From Kineosporiaceae bacterium (lineage in GTDB: Bacteria > Actinomycetota > Actinomycetes > Actinomycetales > Kineosporiaceae), in NCBI GenBank assembly GCA_016713225.1, contig JADJPO010000002.1, forward strand, positions 1 to 64,000: a stretch of DNA of 64,000 nt, written 5' to 3'. The translations under genes and the position numbers were made by a program. Shown here piece after piece: positions 1-8,808 of the stretch (the first letter of the stretch is position 1; every line of letters starts with the position of its first letter). The notes under the pieces were generated by a model. That model was not told the DNA's origin. It ran no database searches and saw only the letters and a list, made by a program, of their open reading frames with translations.

Positions 1-393
1 ATTGCCGCAATTCTTGGTTCAGGGTCGCTGTCCAAATCGTTGGCGAAGGACCCCATGATGCAGTTGCCGTGGATCGGCTTCCGGATCTTCAAGTGGCTGC
101 TTCTGCTGGTCGCAGTACTCGTGGCACTAATTTCGGTCTACGCGTGGCGGACCTATCCGACGGATCAGCAGATTCTTACAGTTCTTGGCTCGGAGGCTTC
201 CGCCGCAGAGCGACTGGCTGGCGTAGCTGCAACACGGCAGGCATGGCTGTCATCGATTAAAGATCTTGCTCAGATCTCAATCTTCTCTTCGGTCTTCCCA
301 GCTATAACTGGGGTGTTCGGATACATCTTCGGTGTCAGCAAGCAGCGCTCCGACGGAGGGGCAGCTGGCCAAGGTCGCGGCCTGGGCGCCTAA
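1..393 (+). CDS. small two-TM membrane protein, 5' end outside window
   Basis: The reading frame is open from base 1, so the gene probably begins upstream; the first internal start is TTG at 40, which would give 117 aa. Two hydrophobic stretches are visible, near residues 18-36 and 80-97 of that version, separated by a soluble stretch of about 40 residues, and the tail is rich in Gly and Arg. I recognise no family. The following 394-660 holds no convincing gene on either strand. Confidence 0.5.
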   Translation: MAAILGSGSLSKSLAKDPMMQLPWIGFRIFKWLLLLVAVLVALISVYAWRTYPTDQQILTVLGSEASAAERLAGVAATRQAWLSSIKDLAQISIFSSVFPAITGVFGYIFGVSKQRSDGGAAGQGRGLGA

Positions 394-660
394 CCATTCG
401 TGCTTGGGCGAATCTCGGGCACTCCGCGGAACTGCTGGTTTGTAGACCAACTGCAGATGGACCACCGCGGATGGACGTGGTGCCAGGCGGGCAACCAACC
501 GGTGCCCCTCGAGTGCGTTGATGCGGCGCAGTCGTGGGCTGACTTTGGGGCCATCGAGCTGCTTTGAGCCGCCGTCGGAGTGGTGCCGGCAGGCACGAGA
601 CAGCGCAGCGTCGCAGTACAGGCCCTCACCACGGGCAGATCGCGCAATCGGACTGTTGTA

Positions 661-2382
661 TTAGCGCGGTTGGTCCAGCGCTTTTGTCGATAGGGTTGAC
701 ACCGAGCGGGATACCGCTTGGTCCCACATGACCTTCTGGGTGGCCGGGTAAGTCCAGGTCAGCGTGACTAGGTGTCCTGCCCCCACCACCGTATGCAAGT
801 AGATAATCTTGCCGCCTCGACGGCCGGACAACGTCAGCGCGTTGGAGTGGATGACGTCCAAAGTGACCAACGCTCCGGCGAACGTGGTGTTCAGTGCAAG
901 CTGCCGCTCGTTTGAGGGCGTGCTGCCGAGCACGTTGTTCATCCCGCTGATCGTCACTGTGGCGCCCGCGACGTCAGTGAAGGTGAGCCCGTCCCCGTTG
1001 GCCGGGGGGTCACCGGCTTGCATCGACTTGGGCAACTGCAGCGAAAAGCTGAATCGGGGGTTCGTGTAGGTCTGGTAGGCGACCTTGTCCAGGAGCGCCC
1101 GCGCGTCGGGCATGGCGTCGCGTTGGTGGTTGAGGAGGGCGACGATTGCTGCGGCTGACAGCAGGTTCTTGTCCGGGTTCTGCATGCTCGTGTGGCCGCA
1201 CTCGCTGCCGAAATTGATACCGGCAGCTAGGTCGAGTGCTTTGTTGCCCGGCAGCATTGTCCACAGGTTCGCGGCGTTGTCCTGCAGTGCGGCCCACCAC
1301 GCCGAACCGTACGAGGCGATCAGGCCCCCCAGGCCCGTCTTGGCCTTTCCGGTGACGAGGTCGCAGGTGATCTGCCGGGTCTCGACCTTCGCGGCGCCTG
1401 GGAACTTTCCCGGCCCGCTGGACGAGTAGCCACCCGAGGACGCGATCGAGACGATCCCGTCGCTGCTGGTGTCGCGGGTCTCGAGTTCGAAGCCGAACAG
1501 TTGGCGGTGAATCACGATATCGCCGACGACCTGCCCGACCCAGGCGTTCTTGGGCAGCCACGGCGGCACCGCGCAGCCGGGTTGCATGCCCTTGTCGCCC
1601 TGGTGCGGGGCGAGGCAATACCCGCCATCGGAGCCGGGCGGGAACGGCAACATGCCCTGGAAGCCGTGGTTGAGCACTTGGGGCAGTTGCGCCCAGAGCG
1701 TCCCACCCCAGGGCGCGCCCGTGTGTGGGGTGTCGATCGTGACGATGCCCCCCAGGACCTTGTCAGCCGGGTTGGTGGCGTACTGCCCGCTGGCGGCAAA
1801 CCGCAGCGCCAGGCCACCCATCGAGTGGCCGACACCCAGGACCATCCCGTCCTTTCCGCCGGCAGCCCTATAAGCCGCCGACACCTCCCGCAGATACGCC
1901 GCCAGACACGCCGCGATCTCGGGCCGGGCCGCCCAGCGCGCGGAGTTCTCCCCGTAGTTGAACAGGAAGGTCTTGTAGCCCTGCACGCCTCTCTTCGGCG
2001 TAATCTCGTCGATGAATGCCGCGAGCGGCTCCATCGAGTCCTTGGCCGCATCCCATCCGTGCACGAGGACGACCGGGCGCAGCACCTGCCCAGCGACGGG
2101 CGCCAGGTCGGCCGCGGAGACCTTCTGTTGTATCTGGGAGCGGCCAGGGCAGGATTCCGACCCGGCCGCCACGGCCTCGCGAGCGCCAGCTATTGAGACG
2201 GCTTGTGTAGGTGGCGGCGGCTGAGCCGCGTTGGCGGTCGCCGTGACGGCCAGCAAGCCCACAGCCACGCCGACGACGCAGGTGGCCGCAAGAGTGGACA
2301 GCCGGCGGCCGCGGCGGCCGCCCTGAACACCGCGGGACCCAGCAGTGCCTTGACAGCGGGCGACGGTGAGCAGCACCGCCAT
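661..2382 (-). CDS. secreted alpha/beta-hydrolase, lipase-like
   Basis: Probable exported lipase or esterase of 573 aa. An Arg-rich n-region (RRGRR near 23) precedes a hydrophobic segment (about 31-50) ending in ANA-AQ, a plausible signal-peptide cleavage site. The hydrolase core shows VLVHGW (near 105-110, oxyanion side) and GHSMGG (185-190) with the nucleophile Ser187. A TIDTPHTG stretch follows, as in extracellular lipases of the LipA/PGAP1-like clan. The C-terminal third is a separate beta-rich domain of unknown role. The ATG shares one base with the stop of the upstream gene (TGATG), implying translational coupling. The frame stays open further upstream, but that stretch is antisense-like and overlaps the coupled gene, so I excluded it. 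The substrate cannot be read from sequence. Confidence 0.75.
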   Translation of the reverse strand: MAVLLTVARCQGTAGSRGVQGGRRGRRLSTLAATCVVGVAVGLLAVTATANAAQPPPPTQAVSIAGAREAVAAGSESCPGRSQIQQKVSAADLAPVAGQVLRPVVLVHGWDAAKDSMEPLAAFIDEITPKRGVQGYKTFLFNYGENSARWAARPEIAACLAAYLREVSAAYRAAGGKDGMVLGVGHSMGGLALRFAASGQYATNPADKVLGGIVTIDTPHTGAPWGGTLWAQLPQVLNHGFQGMLPFPPGSDGGYCLAPHQGDKGMQPGCAVPPWLPKNAWVGQVVGDIVIHRQLFGFELETRDTSSDGIVSIASSGGYSSSGPGKFPGAAKVETRQITCDLVTGKAKTGLGGLIASYGSAWWAALQDNAANLWTMLPGNKALDLAAGINFGSECGHTSMQNPDKNLLSAAAIVALLNHQRDAMPDARALLDKVAYQTYTNPRFSFSLQLPKSMQAGDPPANGDGLTFTDVAGATVTISGMNNVLGSTPSNERQLALNTTFAGALVTLDVIHSNALTLSGRRGGKIIYLHTVVGAGHLVTLTWTYPATQKVMWDQAVSRSVSTLSTKALDQPR

Positions 2383-2855
2383 CACCCGGCCCAAGTGTCG
2401 ACGATCAGCCATCTGCCGTCGACTGGAGCGAGCACAACGGTCCACTTCGCCCCGGCCGCAGTCGTGATTGGCACCGTCGCCACCCCCGATCCGTCGCTCG
2501 CCTTCTCGACAGTGCCCTGTGCCTTCAACGGCGCCAGCGACTTGAACCCTGCCACCGCCGACGCCGGCACCGGCTGCCCATTGCCCATCCAAACGGCGGT
2601 ACTGACCTGGGCCGCCTCTCCGCTGGTCAGACTTGCCAAGAGAGCTGTCACCTGCTCGGCCGTCGGCGGCGCCAGCGACGGTCCCGCAGACCGCGATGGC
2701 ACCCCACTGGCGGAAGCGAACCCCGACGCACCCGGCGAAGCCGCTGCCGCCGAGGATGAAGACCCGTCCCACGGGTGCAGCCACCAGAGAAGCCCTGCAA
2801 CCAGAGACACGAGCGCGAGCACGCCGACACCGACGCCGACCCACCGACGATGCAC
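2382..2855 (-). CDS. membrane-anchored small protein coupled to lipase
   Basis: 157 aa starting at GTG 2855, chosen because a purine-rich ribosome site (GGGGGGAG) lies 7 nt upstream. A longer ATG start at 2948 is possible. One N-terminal transmembrane helix (about residues 7-23) is followed by a Ser/Ala-rich linker, then a compact extracytoplasmic domain ending in VDGRWLIVDTWAG. That ending resembles NTF2-like or DUF-type lipoprotein domains. Its stop overlaps the lipase start (TGATG), so the two are probably made together. This protein may be a chaperone or surface anchor for the lipase; that role is inference. Confidence 0.6.
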   Translation of the reverse strand: MHRRWVGVGVGVLALVSLVAGLLWWLHPWDGSSSSAAAASPGASGFASASGVPSRSAGPSLAPPTAEQVTALLASLTSGEAAQVSTAVWMGNGQPVPASAVAGFKSLAPLKAQGTVEKASDGSGVATVPITTAAGAKWTVVLAPVDGRWLIVDTWAG

Positions 2856-3070
2856 CTCAAGCTCCCCCCACCGGCGCTGCTCAACACGCCAGACCGCAGA
2901 ACACTCATCTACCAGCAACCGTCCGACCCGGGCTGCACCCCAACCCACGACCGCCCCCGGCTAGTGATCAACGGTACTGGCCAGGGATCAGCCGACGGAC
3001 GGGGACCCTGCCACGCCCGGGTCCGGCCAACATCGCACGAACCGGAGAGTGACCCCCTACGGGGCCAAGG

Positions 3071-3107
3071 TGACCCTGGAGACTGTGCGGGCAACGGTGT
3101 AACCGGC
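3071..3107. repeat. left end of IS element: target duplication plus inverted repeat
   Basis: Bases 3071-3078 (tgaccctg) match 6665-6672 (tgacccgg) at 7 of 8 positions, fitting an 8-bp target duplication. Bases 3079-3107 pair with the reverse complement of 6636-6664 with about 22 of 29 identities, including a shared CGGTGTAAC core. Confidence 0.65.
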
Positions 3108-3117
3108 GGTTGTTGAT

Positions 3118-3836
3118 CTAGAGGTTAGCGGTGGGCATGCGGTCGGCGAAGACGATCGCCAGGACGTTCAGGACGGGCTTCCAGCGGGTCATCCAGCGCT
3201 GTTGTCCGGTGCCCTTGGGGTCCAGGCTGCGGGTGGTCAGGTACAGGGTCTTCAGGGCAGCGTTCTCGCTGGGGAAATGACCCCTGAGATCCACGGCCCG
3301 CCGGTAGCGGGCATTCAGCGACTCGATCGCGTTCGTGGAACACAACACCCGACGGATCTCGATGTCGTAGTCGAGAAACGGAATGAATTGTTCCCACGCG
3401 TTGCGCCACAATTTCGGGATCGCGGGGTATGTCTTTCCCCATTTCTCCTCCAGGAGTTGAACGCCGCCCACGCTGCTTTCGCATTCGGGGCGGTGTAGAT
3501 GTCCTTGACGTCCTTGGCCAGTTCACCCCAGTACCGTTTGGAGGCGTACTTGAACGTGTTCCGGATCAAATGGATGATGCAGGTCTGCACGACCGTGTCG
3601 GGGAAGACGACCCCCACCGAGTCGGGCATGCCTTTCAGGCCGTCACAGACCAGGTAGAAGATGTCGACCACGCCCCGGTTCTTCAGCTCGGTCAGGATGC
3701 CCAGCCAGAACTTCGCCGACTCCCCGTGCCCGGGCGTGCCGGCCCACAGGCCCAGGACATCCCGACGGCCGCGCAGGTCCACCCCGATCGCGGCGTAGAA
3801 GGGCCGGTTGGCGACCTGCCCGTCACGGACCTTCAC
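3118..3836 (-). pseudogene. IS256-family transposase, 3' part (frameshifted)
   Basis: The C-terminal half of a DDE Mutator-type transposase. It begins VKVRDGQVANRPFY, includes the VCDGLKGMP segment (second catalytic Asp region) and VQTCIIHLIRN, then changes frame near 3460-3475. It continues as EKWGKTYPAIPKLW and CSTNAIESLNARYRR, the region with the catalytic Glu, and ends at a TAG at 3118. The first exon lies at 6628-6011, beyond the intron. The internal frameshift means no full product even after splicing. Confidence 0.85.
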
Positions 3837-3869
3837 GTGGTGAGGTCGGGCCGCAGCGCGGTGCCGGTC

Positions 3870-5420
3870 TTACGACTCGGTCCGTTTCTGCGGCCCGCCT
3901 CCCGAACCGGACGTGCGACTCTCACCGCATCCGGCTCTCCGCGGGTCCCCGTGGGTTCGGGGGGTGCTCAGGCTGCGGTTGGCCAGGGCGAGGGGATCTG
4001 CGACCCGGTACCGGTAGCGGGTGGTGCCCGCGTCGGTGGGGTTGAACAGGATCACCTCGCCTTGTCTCGGCCACCAGCGCCGGTCGCAGTAGCGGCGGCG
4101 TAGTTCCTTCCAGGTGATCCGACGGTGTCGCCGACGCAGCCGGTGGATGATCTGGCGCCAGATGAAGCGCGCAGATACCGGAACGTCTGGAACGACACGC
4201 CGGGCCGGAAGTAGGTGGTCCAGCCGCGCAGCACCGAGTTCAGTTGGTGCAGCACGATGGCCAGGTCCAGGTTCAGGTCCTGCCGACAGATCGTCTTGAC
4301 CTTGCCCGTGATCGAGGCTAGTGCCTTCTTCGACGGGTAGTTGTAGACGAACCGCCGGGTGTCTCCTTGCGGCGGTGGCGTTGGATGCGCCAGCCCAGGA
4401 AGTCCAGTCCTCGTCGATATGCGTGATCAACGTCTTGGCCTGCGACAGGCGCAGTCCCATCGGCGCCAAGACCGCTGCTGCCTGCTCGCGCAGGGCCTCG
4501 GCGTGCGAACGATCGCCGTGGACCAGGATCACGAAGTCGTCGGCGTACCGGACGAACCTCCACGTCCCGAGTCCCTTCTTGCGGCGCTGCTCGCGTTGCC
4601 ATCGGCTCCAACCGCGCCACTGGGCGCCGAAGTGCTCATCGAGCACGCTCAGGGCGATGTTGGACAACAGCGGGGAGAGGATCCCGCCTTGCGGGGTGCC
4701 GGTGTCCGTTCGGCGCAGCCCGGTGTCCCGGCTGAGGATGCCCGCCTTCAGGAATGCCTTGACCAGCGCCAGCACCCGCTTGTCCGCGATCCGGTCCCGC
4801 ACCCGCTCCATCAGCGCCGGGTGAGAGATCTCGTCGAAGCACGCCGTGATGTCGCCCTCCACCACCCACTCGTAGTTGCGTGGGTTGGACGTGAAGTGGC
4901 GCACCTCGGCGACCGCGTCGTGCGCACGCCTGCCAGGGCGGAACCCATACGAGCACGGAGCGAAGTCCGCCTCGAAGATCGGCTCCAACACCAGCTTCAA
5001 GGAAGCCTGCACGACCCTGTCGGTCACCGTCGGGATCCCCAACCGGCGCCGCTGACGCGTGCCTGGCTTCGGGATCATCCGCTCCTTGACCGGCAACGGA
5101 CGGAACGTGCCCGCCCGCAACGCGTCCCGCACCTCGGTGAGGAACGCGGTCGTGCCCCGTTCGGTCTCGACGTAGTAGGCCGTCTGGCCGTCCACGCCCG
5201 CCGACCGGGCTCCTGAGTTGCCCCGCACCCGATCCCACGCCACGATCAAGAACGCGGGATCGGCCACGAGGTTGAACAGGTCATCAAACCGGCGATGAGC
5301 ATCACTCCTCGCCCACTGGTGCAGTTTGGTCTGGATCCCCAGTACCCGGGCTCGGGCCTGACCGAAGGACGGCCACACCTGATCCGGCGCACCGATGTTC
5401 ACCGATGCCCCTCCTGGCAT
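3870..5420 (-). pseudogene. ltrA: group II intron reverse transcriptase/maturase, frameshifted
   Basis: LtrA-like protein. RT blocks are clear: IPKPGTRQRRRLGIPTVTDR, then YGFRPGRRAHDAV, then a GTPQGGILSPLLSNIALSVLDE-type block, and the catalytic YADD near residue 290. After HIDE the frame is broken by three single-base indels (about 4405-4412, 4352-4358 and 4166-4172). In the alternate frames one reads LDFLGWRIQRHRRK, FVYNYPSKKALA and LRGWTTYFRPGVSFQTFRYL, which are the maturase (domain X) region. The original frame resumes with FIWRQIIHRLRRRH. The C-terminal end overlaps domain V. I see no HNH endonuclease domain. Either decayed or affected by sequencing errors. Confidence 0.85.
3904..3937 (-). 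ncRNA. group II intron domain V
   Basis: On the minus strand this 34-nt segment begins GAGCCGGATGCGG, has a GTGAGAGT middle, and returns as CGCACGTCCGGTTC. It forms the short bulged hairpin typical of catalytic domain V with the AGC triad at its 5' side. It lies 67 nt before the intron 3' end, leaving room for domain VI. Confidence 0.85.
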
Positions 5421-6010
5421 TCCAATCTCCTCCCTGCCGACTCACTGGTCTCCTTCGCCCTGTGACCGGCTCTCCCGGCCGCCGACTACTACGAGACCTC
5501 CGCCCCACCGGTGACCATCAGCCGACGACGGACCTGCCCACCACCACGCTGGCCGCGCGGCAGCCGGGCGATCACCAATGGTTCCCACGTTCACTGCGTA
5601 CCGATCGACGAGTCTGGCGCCCAGCTGCTATCCCGACAGCATCGCCACGACTACGCCGCAGGCCTTCACCGTGGCCTCCGGACCCGACGCAATCAGCCGA
5701 ACCCGAAGTCAACCAACCACTACCGCACTGGTCGGTCGTGCGCTGCACCCCGGCCCACATCCACCAGATTCGAGCCGGTTCGTCGCTTACGAGACGTCAA
5801 CGCTGGTTCCTGTTCGTACGCCCTCTCATCTCGCTAGCCGGACCCGCGCCATCTGGCAGTGCTGACACGTCCCGTCGTTGTCGAGGCTGCTTCCCACCCT
5901 CACCGGCGTCCCCCGGATCAGGCTGCCTCCAGCTTCAACCCAGCCGCTGCGACGGCCAGGCGGTGCAGGTCTTCCACCTCCACTCGGTAACACAGCGCCT
6001 CGTGGCGCAC

Positions 6011-6628
6011 GATCGCGTCCACGAACACCGCCACGTAGTGGAGGCCAGTGGCCGACTCGACCACTCGGTCATCTCCTCGATGACCCGCTCGGTGATCGTC
6101 GAGACGACACTCTTGGCGATACTGGCGCCGTAGACCTCCGCGAAATGCGCGCTGATCTCACCGGTGGTCAACCCCCGCGAATACAGCGACAACACGACCG
6201 CGTCGACATCACCCCAGGCGCCGCTGCCGTTTCGCGACGATCACCGGTTCGAAACTGCCCGCCCGGTCCCGCGGGACCTCGATCTCGACCGGACCGACAT
6301 TGTCGGTGAGCACCGTCTTGACCCGCCGACCGTCGCGGGAATTCCCGCCGTCACGGCCCTCGACGGCATGTTTCTCATAACCCAGGTGCGCCGTCATCTC
6401 CTCATCGAGCGCGGTCTCCAGCACCGTCTTCGTCATGATCTTCAACAAGCCATCCGGCCCGGTCCACGCCAGACCACGATCCGTGGCCGACTTCACCATC
6501 TCCCGGATCGCCGCCCGTTCGGCCTCGCCAGGCTTGCTGAGGGTCTTGTCGATCGTTCGTCCCAGGTCAGTCACGTCCTGGATCATCTCGGTCATCATCG
6601 GACCTTCCCGGCAGACACACTGGTCCAC
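6011..6628 (-). pseudogene. IS256-family transposase, 5' part (frameshifted)
   Basis: N-terminal half of the transposase. It starts near MTEMIQDVTDLGRTIDKTL and passes DEEMTAHLGYEKH and VPRDRAGSFEP. After KRQRRLG it shifts frame to DVDAVVLSLYSRGLTTGEI and IEEMTEWSSRPL. A second shift leads to LHYVAVFVDAI, where the first catalytic Asp region meets the intron at 6011. These segments are contiguous family motifs in three frames, so the gene is broken. ATG candidates lie at 6628 and about 30 nt downstream of it. Confidence 0.85.
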
Positions 6629-6635
6629 CCATCAG

Positions 6636-6672
6636 GCCAGTTACACCGAAGCTCGAACAGACCCTGACCCGG
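6636..6672. repeat. right end of IS element: inverted repeat plus target duplication
   Basis: Bases 6636-6664 are the right inverted repeat, partner of 3079-3107. Bases 6665-6672 (tgacccgg) are the imperfect copy of the left duplication at 3071-3078. The stretch 6673-6920 beyond it has no recognisable gene. Confidence 0.6.
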
Positions 6673-6920
6673 ACCGACTGCGTGAGGGTCGATGAGTAGC
6701 AACAGATCTCGTGGCTGGAGGAGATCACCGTTTGCCGACCACTGAGCACCCCGGATGGAGATGAGGCCGACGTATCCTCGAAGGCGCGGGCAGCTGCCCC
6801 GTGGGCATCGACGTCCAGCCGTCACCGACCGAGCCCGACCGTCCACAGCCACCCGTGGTCCACCCGTGGTCCGTGATCGCCTCGGACTGGCATCACTGCA
6901 GGTCAACGCCCGTTCGAGTG

Positions 6921-6984
6921 AGTGCCTTGAAAACCGCCAGCGCGTAACCATCCGTGCTCGGGGGTTCGAATCCCTCGCCCTCCG
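6921..6984 (+). tRNA. tRNA-Ser(UGA) 3' fragment (probable attachment-site remnant)
   Basis: An anticodon loop TTGAAAA with anticodon TGA (6928-6930) is followed by a long variable arm. Then come a T-arm (6960-6976, containing GGTTCGAATCCC) and the 3' acceptor strand GCCCTCC plus discriminator G at 6984. The 5' acceptor strand (expected GGAGGGC) and D-arm are absent upstream, the anticodon stem lacks its partner, and no CCA is encoded. It is therefore a 3' fragment, as left by an integrase recombining within a tRNA gene. Confidence 0.6.
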
Positions 6985-7093
6985 CTGAGCGCCGTCGGCG
7001 CTTGCACCGCTGGCGCAGGCGGAGGGCGCTGGATGACGGGGAGCGAACTCCCGAGGCACGAGCGAGTCCGCGGAGTCCCTCTCCCTCCGCAGA
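6968..7093 (+). repeat. tandem copies of the tRNA-Ser 3' end
   Basis: The 21-nt block at 6968-6988 (ending CCCTCCGCTGA) recurs at 7073-7093 (ending CCCTCCGCAGA) with 18 of 21 identities, 105 bp apart. A GGAGGGC matching the missing 5' acceptor strand lies between them at 7021-7027. This fits stacked integration events at one attachment core. Confidence 0.4.
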
Positions 7094-7139
7094 AGATCAA
7101 AGACCCACCGGAACCGACGCGAAGTGGCCACCAGCTGTG

Positions 7140-8321
7140 TCACGAGGCAGGCTCGTTAACGATTTGCATGACCTGGTGGCAGGCGAACACCCTGCCGTAG
7201 GACCGGCCGGTGATCTCCTCGAGGAAACCCAGCCTGGTCAGGCGCTCGATGGCGCCCGCTGCCGGCGGATACGTGACTCCATTCTTGGCTGCCACCTGAC
7301 TGATGCTCACAAGTGGATAGCTGATCAAGTCGTCGACTACGTCCAGGACGACGCCTCGCGCCCTGTCCGACTTGAGTTGATCCAGAACGTGTGTGCGGAA
7401 GTCGATCAGGCGATCGACACGGCTCACCGCTTCCAGCGCTGACGCTCGCACGGCTTCCGCGAAGAACTGAACCCAGGGGTCGAAGTCGCCGGTCATGCTG
7501 ACTTGGAGCATCAGGTCCTTGTACCGCTCCTTCCGTGGCTCGAGCCAAGGCGAGAGGTTCAGGAGGGGGTACTCGATCGCCTTTGCGGTGATCAGCTGCA
7601 GAACGGCGATGAGCCGCCCGAGCCGCCCGTTGCCGTCGTGGTACGGGTGCAGGGTCTCGAACTGGTAATGAGTGAGTGCGAGCTTCACCACGAGCGGGAA
7701 GTGGTGATCTTCGTTGATCCAGCGCTCCCAAGCGTCCACGCCGGCGATGAGCAGCTCCCCGGCGGGTGGGGGGACATATCTGGACCTCTCGATGCCGTCG
7801 TGACGTTGCCCGATGAAGACCTGGCCGTTCCTGAGCTGTCCGGCATCTGCGCCGTCGCCGTGGGTCCCGTGAACGAGTATCTGCTGGAGCTCGTTGAACA
7901 TCGTTACGCACAGGGGCTTGTGCGCGATCAGCTCGATGCCACGCTCTGCGGCCTCGATCCAGTTGAGGATCTCTCGAACTTCGCTCCGGCGTTGGGTCGC
8001 TTCGAGGTAGTCGGCTTCCAGAACCTCGATCAGGGGGGCGTAGGTGCCCTCGAGGGCGCTGGTGCTGACGGCCTCACGGATGAGAGCAGGGCGCACGAGC
8101 AGTTTGGGGTTGGGAAGGCGCTTGGTGCTCGCGTCGAGCCGTCCTACCTCTCGCTCCGCCTCACTGGCCATCTTGTATGAGAGTGGCTCCAACGGGAGGC
8201 TCGCAGGTAGCTCGTTCGGAACGAACGCGAAGTGGTCGTAGTCCTTGCGAAGGTACGCATCGTGACCGGTGATCCGTCGCAGGCTGCCGACGGGAGAGCT
8301 CTCGAACGCTTGGCAGTCCAC
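7140..8321 (-). CDS. Fic family AMP-transferase with C-terminal winged helix
   Basis: 393 aa, GTG start at 8321 preceded by GGAAGGA. Fic enzymes transfer AMP (or another nucleotide moiety) to hydroxyl groups of target proteins. The active-site loop H225-PYHDGNGRLG-R236 matches HPFxxGNGRxxR. The self-inhibition motif T87-SAL-E91-G lies N-terminal to the Fic core, making this a class II Fic whose Glu blocks productive ATP binding until relieved. The last 60 residues (VSISQVAAKNGVTYPPAAGA onward) look like a winged helix-turn-helix. Together with the paired palindromes just upstream this suggests autoregulation. No antitoxin gene accompanies it, as expected for class II. Targets are unknown. Confidence 0.88.
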   Translation of the reverse strand: MDCQAFESSPVGSLRRITGHDAYLRKDYDHFAFVPNELPASLPLEPLSYKMASEAEREVGRLDASTKRLPNPKLLVRPALIREAVSTSALEGTYAPLIEVLEADYLEATQRRSEVREILNWIEAAERGIELIAHKPLCVTMFNELQQILVHGTHGDGADAGQLRNGQVFIGQRHDGIERSRYVPPPAGELLIAGVDAWERWINEDHHFPLVVKLALTHYQFETLHPYHDGNGRLGRLIAVLQLITAKAIEYPLLNLSPWLEPRKERYKDLMLQVSMTGDFDPWVQFFAEAVRASALEAVSRVDRLIDFRTHVLDQLKSDRARGVVLDVVDDLISYPLVSISQVAAKNGVTYPPAAGAIERLTRLGFLEEITGRSYGRVFACHQVMQIVNEPAS

Positions 8322-8331
8322 GGATGTCCTT

Positions 8332-8402
8332 CCTATAGATGTGGAACCTCAATCTATAGGTTCGTGGCCTGATCCTATAAATCTCATCGGTGGATCTATA
8401 GG
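8332..8402 (-). promoter_or_regulatory. two-copy palindromic operator upstream of fic
   Basis: Two inverted repeats have identical geometry. CCTATAGAT (8332-8340), 11 bp, ATCTATAGG (8352-8360) is followed by CCTATAAAT (8374-8382), 11 bp, ATCTATAGG (8394-8402). The first overlaps the Fic ribosome site. The AT-rich arms stand out from a 70% GC background. They probably bind a dimeric repressor, perhaps the Fic C-terminal winged helix. Confidence 0.7.
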
Positions 8403-8808
8403 TCACACGTTCGATGCAAGCACGAAGCGCAGCGTGCGTGCACTGTAGTTAGCCGTCTCGTCACGCGTAGCGTTACAGAATCTGTAGCGCCTCACGCTTA
8501 GCCGACTTCCTACCTGGTGCAGACTGCCTACAGGGGGCACAGTCCTCGTTTGCACAGGTCAGATCGCTGGGTAGGCGGGTGTTGGCTGCGGTCGGGTCGG
8601 CGTTGTCGGGGCTACGACGCGGGCGGGCAGGCTCGCCGTCGGCTGGCACGGTGAGACCGGCTGATCCGGAAGCCGGACTGCTGGCCGGTTCTCGAACGGC
8701 TGACCTCGACCGACATCGACGCCCCGAGCATCTGCGGACGCCCAGTCGATGCCGGCGCACGCGCCGTCCGCCGAGCCCGCGACAGTGTCCGGACGGGAGC
8801 TGCTGACC
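8403..8808. other. intergenic stretch without a supported gene
   Basis: About 400 bp between the fic operator and the next gene. It is moderately AT-rich to 8540, then GC-rich. Reading frames present on the minus strand have Arg/Ser/Pro-rich composition with no family features. I see no RNA gene. Confidence 0.4.

Larger units (their letters stand above)
3837..6010 (-). mobile_element. group II intron inserted in transposase gene
   Basis: The 5' boundary is set by the canonical GTGCG at 6010-6006 on the minus strand. The 3' boundary is the AC ending at 3837, directly before the exon GTGAAGGTC. A domain V hairpin lies at 3904-3937, and a reverse transcriptase frame is embedded (domain IV). About 590 bp between the RT start and the 5' end would hold domains I-III. 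The exact exon join restores the transposase frame, which supports the ends strongly. The encoded RT is frameshifted, so self-mobility is doubtful; ribozyme folding was not tested. Confidence 0.85.
3079..6664 (-). mobile_element. decayed IS256-family element carrying a nested group II intron
   Basis: The element is delimited by 29-bp imperfect inverted repeats and a probable 8-bp target duplication. It encodes a transposase of the IS256/Mutator family on the minus strand, split into a 5' part (6628-6011) and a 3' part (3836-3118) by a 2174-bp group II intron. Removing the intron joins codons to read DAI-VKVRDGQV, the expected family sequence. The transposase has at least three frameshifts, so the IS is probably inactive. 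Without the intron it would be about 1.4 kb, the usual size for the family. Confidence 0.85.

Noticed and set aside
390..647. Minus-strand frame downstream of the first gene
   Set aside because: No ribosome site or domain; rich in Ser/Thr/Trp/Cys in a pattern typical of a shadow frame.
2383..2844. N-terminal extension of the lipase frame
   Set aside because: It overlaps the coupled anchored-protein gene in another frame, is Gly/Arg-rich, and would bury the signal peptide.
7018..7090. A second complete tRNA between the acceptor-like ends
   Set aside because: GCGGAGGG and CCCTCCGC can pair, but no D-arm, anticodon arm or T-arm consensus fits between them.
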